24,823 bases of DNA from CAISIP01 sp963974265 (GTDB taxonomy: Bacteria > Pseudomonadota > Gammaproteobacteria > Burkholderiales > Burkholderiaceae_C), in assembly GCA_963974265.1 (NCBI GenBank), contig CAXBDR010000039.1:1-24823 (forward strand). Reading direction: 5' to 3'. A program made the position numbers and the translations under genes. The notes beneath the pieces are model-generated. The model did not search any database. It was not told the origin of the DNA and worked only from the letters and a program-made list of their open reading frames with translations. Numbering within the stretch: position 1 is the stretch's first letter; the number at the start of each line of letters is the position of its first letter. This document shows, one piece after another, positions 22,969 through 24,823 of the stretch.

Positions 22969-23005
22969 AAGCCCCTGCGTCCAGCCGACCAGGGGCTTTG
23001 TTCTT
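22969..23005 (+). terminator. Intrinsic terminator of the atp operon
   Basis: AAGCCCCTG (22969-22977) pairs perfectly with CAGGGGCTT (22990-22998), with a 12-nt loop, followed by TTTGTTCTT (22997-23005). It lies 51 bp after the atpC stop. There is no T-tract on the other strand, so it serves the atp operon and not the converging TPM gene. Confidence 0.8.
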
Positions 23006-23043
23006 GCGTGCTGCGGCGCAGCCGAGCGAAAAGGTCCCGGCGT

Positions 23044-23610
23044 TCAGCCGAGCACGGGCGTGTCCGGCAATGCATTGGCATTGGGCTCGGCATCGGCCGG
23101 GAAGTGCTGCACCAGCGGTGCCGACACCTCGGCCAGCGCCTGTGTCAGGCCATCCTCGAAGCGGCCCTGCGCAAAGGCCGCGCCCATGTGCCCTACCATC
23201 TCCTGCCATTGGCCGGCGCTGACCAGTTGGTTGAGACCACGATCGGCGACCAGCTCGATTTCGTGCTCGGTCAGCAGCAGGTAGATCAATACGCCGTTGT
23301 TGTGTTCGGTATCCCAGACCCGCAGGTGGCCGAACATCGCTGTCGCACGTTCGCGCACCAGCTGGGTCACCGGCGTGGCGTCGCGCAGATGCCGCCACAG
23401 GTAGGACAGCGGCAAGCTGGCTTCGACATAGATGCGGACCTCGCCGGTGTGGCGCCGCTCGCTGGCCGCCACCCGGCTCGCCAGGCGTTCGAGCATGGCG
23501 GCGTCGATCACCTTGCGGGTGTCGGATTCGTCCGCCCAGCGGTGCCGGACGCAGCGCCACAGCCTCGTCCAGAAACCGTCCCCCGTCGATTCACCAGCCG
23601 CCGGATGCAC
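23044..23610 (-). CDS. TPM-domain protein, cytosolic-looking (second TPM gene)
   Basis: The 188-residue protein contains a TPM fold domain: ASERRHTGEVRIYVEASLP (49-67, two joined pieces), LRVWDTEHNNGVLIYLLL (96-113) and LVADRGLNQLV (120-130). No signal peptide or membrane segment is visible. The likely start is GTG 23610, preceded by GGAGG with 5-nt spacing; this places the first 20 nt inside the end of the upstream TPM gene. The frame is open to 23808 with no better site, and later starts would cut the family N-terminal region (RHRWADESDTRKVIDAAMLE). It is last in the lemA-TPM-TPM cluster, a common betaproteobacterial arrangement. Function is unknown. Confidence 0.85.
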   Translation of the reverse strand: MHPAAGESTGDGFWTRLWRCVRHRWADESDTRKVIDAAMLERLASRVAASERRHTGEVRIYVEASLPLSYLWRHLRDATPVTQLVRERATAMFGHLRVWDTEHNNGVLIYLLLTEHEIELVADRGLNQLVSAGQWQEMVGHMGAAFAQGRFEDGLTQALAEVSAPLVQHFPADAEPNANALPDTPVLG

Positions 23611-24574
23611 CGCCACCTCCAAAGTTGCCACCACCGCCGGAGCTGAACCCTCCACCGCCGCCGCCACCCCATCCACCACCACCGCGATGGGACCCCGCTG
23701 ACCATCCGCCGATGCCACCGATGCCGCCAATGCCACCCGAGCGGCTCGCCCGCATCGGTCCGGCAAATGCCGAGAACAAGGCGAATACCGTTGCCAGTAC
23801 ACCGGCAATCGCGGCGATCACGATGCTTGCGCCGACAACTGCAGCCAGCACACCCACACCGGCGCCGGTGGCGAGCGCGCCCAGCTTGCGACCCAGGATG
23901 CTGCGCAGCATGGCGGCGCCGATCGGAACGGCAATCACGGCGAACACCAGCAGGTCCATCCAACCGGCTATCCCGCCTTTGGAGGACCGTGCCCTGGATT
24001 GCGCGGGTTCCGGCAGCGCCTCGCCGGATATCAGCGCCGCGATCTGTTCGACGCCGGCCAGCAGCCCGCCACCGAAGTCGCCCCGCCGGAACCCCGGTGA
24101 GATGGCGCCGTCGATGATGCGTTTGGCCGCAAGGTCGGGAATCGCGCCTTCCAGTGTCTTGGCCACCTCGATGCGCAACTTGCGATCGTCCTTGGCCACG
24201 ATCAGCAGCACGCCGTCGCCGACCTCGCGCCGGCCGATCTTCCATTCGTTGGCCACCCGGTTGGCGTAGCTGGCGATGTCCTCCGGTGCCGTGGACGGCA
24301 CCATCAACACGACGACCTGCGACCCTTTGGCCTGTTCCAGCGCTTCGAGTCGCGCCGTCAGTGCCGCGATCTGGCCGGCATCCAGGGTTCCGGTCTGGTC
24401 GATGACGCGCGCACTGAGCGCCGGCACCGGCAACACGGCCTGTGCCGACGCCGCGCCCGGCCACGCGAGGCACAAGCCGGCGAGCAGCAGCCACAGGGCC
24501 TGCCACACCGTGACACATGTCGGCCCGGCACCCGATCGGGTGTCGCGTCTCCTCCAGCGCTGGCCAAGCTCCAC
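23591..24574 (-). CDS. TPM-domain (YgcG-like) exported membrane protein with Gly-rich tail
   Basis: The 327-residue protein has an Arg-rich n-region, a hydrophobic signal (about 24-40) ending AASAQ, and a periplasmic TPM domain (about 53-185) with ARVIDQTGTLDAGQIAAL and EVGDGVLLIVAKDDRKLRIE. Hydrophobic segments follow at about 204-224 and 236-270. The tail (280-327) is almost all Gly with Ser/Trp/Phe, including GGIGGIGGIGG. This layout is typical of YgcG-like proteins beside LemA. I take GTG 24574 as start, 6 bp after lemA; it lacks a Shine-Dalgarno, and GTG 24508 (M-WQALWLLLAG) is an alternative. Function is not established. Confidence 0.88.
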   Translation of the reverse strand: MELGQRWRRRDTRSGAGPTCVTVWQALWLLLAGLCLAWPGAASAQAVLPVPALSARVIDQTGTLDAGQIAALTARLEALEQAKGSQVVVLMVPSTAPEDIASYANRVANEWKIGRREVGDGVLLIVAKDDRKLRIEVAKTLEGAIPDLAAKRIIDGAISPGFRRGDFGGGLLAGVEQIAALISGEALPEPAQSRARSSKGGIAGWMDLLVFAVIAVPIGAAMLRSILGRKLGALATGAGVGVLAAVVGASIVIAAIAGVLATVFALFSAFAGPMRASRSGGIGGIGGIGGWSAGSHRGGGGWGGGGGGGFSSGGGGNFGGGGASGGW

Positions 24575-24580
24575 AGGTGC

Positions 24581-24823
24581 CTATTTCTTGTTGAAGTCGA
24601 CCGTCGGCGGCGTGGAGATCTGCGCCTCGTTGGCGACCGTGAAGGCCGGCTTGGGCTGGTAACTGAAGACCATGGCCGTCAGGTTGCTCGGAAAACTGCG
24701 CGCCAGCACGTTGTAGGCCTGGATGGCTTCGATGTAGCGGTTGCGCGCCACCGTGATCCGGTTCTCCGTGCCCTCGAGCTGCACCCGCAGATCCGAGAAG
24801 CCCTGGTTGGCCTTGAGGTTGGG
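24581..24823 (-). CDS. lemA: LemA family protein, C-terminal part (5' end outside window)
   Basis: The visible frame reads PNLKANQGFSDLRVQLEGTE, then NRITVARNRYIEAIQAYNVL and RSFPSNLTA, ending TPPTVDFNKK before TAG (24583-24581). These are the conserved C-terminal helices of LemA, a small inner-membrane-anchored helical protein of unclear function. The N-terminal membrane anchor lies beyond 24823. It is the first visible gene of a minus-strand cluster with two TPM genes, an arrangement widely seen for lemA. Confidence 0.93.
   Translation of the reverse strand, partial: PNLKANQGFSDLRVQLEGTENRITVARNRYIEAIQAYNVLARSFPSNLTAMVFSYQPKPAFTVANEAQISTPPTVDFNKK

Noticed and set aside
23706..23740. Gly-Ile repeat (GGIGGIGGIGG) in the first TPM protein considered as a DNA tandem repeat
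   Set aside because: The nine-base units are imperfect at the DNA level and fit the normal Gly-rich tail of YgcG-like proteins.

Overview
The window is GC-rich, gene-dense bacterial chromosome that looks like a betaproteobacterium of the order Burkholderiales, probably Comamonadaceae or a near relative. The placement is inferred from protein sequence memory. L3 begins MSLSNSLGLLGRKVGMMR, S3 carries a long Arg/Pro/Ala-rich tail, LipB has a basic Pro-rich insertion, and AtpI, DUF4197 and D-amino-acid-transaminase-like proteins all resemble that lineage. No tRNA, rRNA, CRISPR array, IS element, integrase or phage gene was seen. This is conserved core genome, with no sign of an island.

Layout. 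(1) 1-5489, + strand: the last codons of tuf, then the S10 ribosomal operon rpsJ-rplC-rplD-rplW-rplB-rpsS-rplV-rpsC-rplP-rpmC-rpsQ. It is closed by a strong intrinsic terminator, and the spc operon (rplN onward) does not follow. A sigma70-like promoter and a 12-bp hairpin lie between rpsJ and rplC. (2) 5637-8255: a Prx5-type peroxiredoxin (+), a GNAT acetyltransferase and a b561-type cytochrome (both -), and a DUF4197 exported protein (+). (3) 8367-12573, +: a chain of five overlapping genes encoding a lipoprotein of unknown function, an MFS transporter, an EIIA of the mannose type, HPr and PTS enzyme I. No EIIB or EIIC is present, which suggests a regulatory phosphorelay. (4) 15586-12668, - strand: class IV PLP aminotransferase, YbeD/DUF493, lipB, lipA. 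(5) 15758-22917, +: the complete F1Fo ATP synthase operon atpIBEFHAGDC with its own terminator. (6) 24823-23044, - strand: lemA (5' part beyond the window) followed by two TPM-domain genes.

How the genes work together: region 1 is translation machinery with probable S10-operon autoregulation. Region 3 phosphorylates HPr and EIIA from PEP. Region 4 makes and attaches lipoyl groups (LipB transfers octanoate, LipA inserts sulfur). Region 5 makes ATP. Region 6 is a LemA/TPM membrane-associated module of unclear function.

I found no convincing undescribed multi-gene system. The more interesting signals are regulatory: an identical 14-nt stretch (a -10-like hexamer running directly into the ATG) at two unrelated gene starts, suggesting leaderless mRNAs; the internal rpsJ/rplC promoter with its hairpin; a pyrimidine-rich tract before atpE and a hairpin before atpF; and a TPM gene whose ribosome binding site lies inside the glycine-repeat coding sequence of the gene before it. 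All regulatory calls are by eye only.
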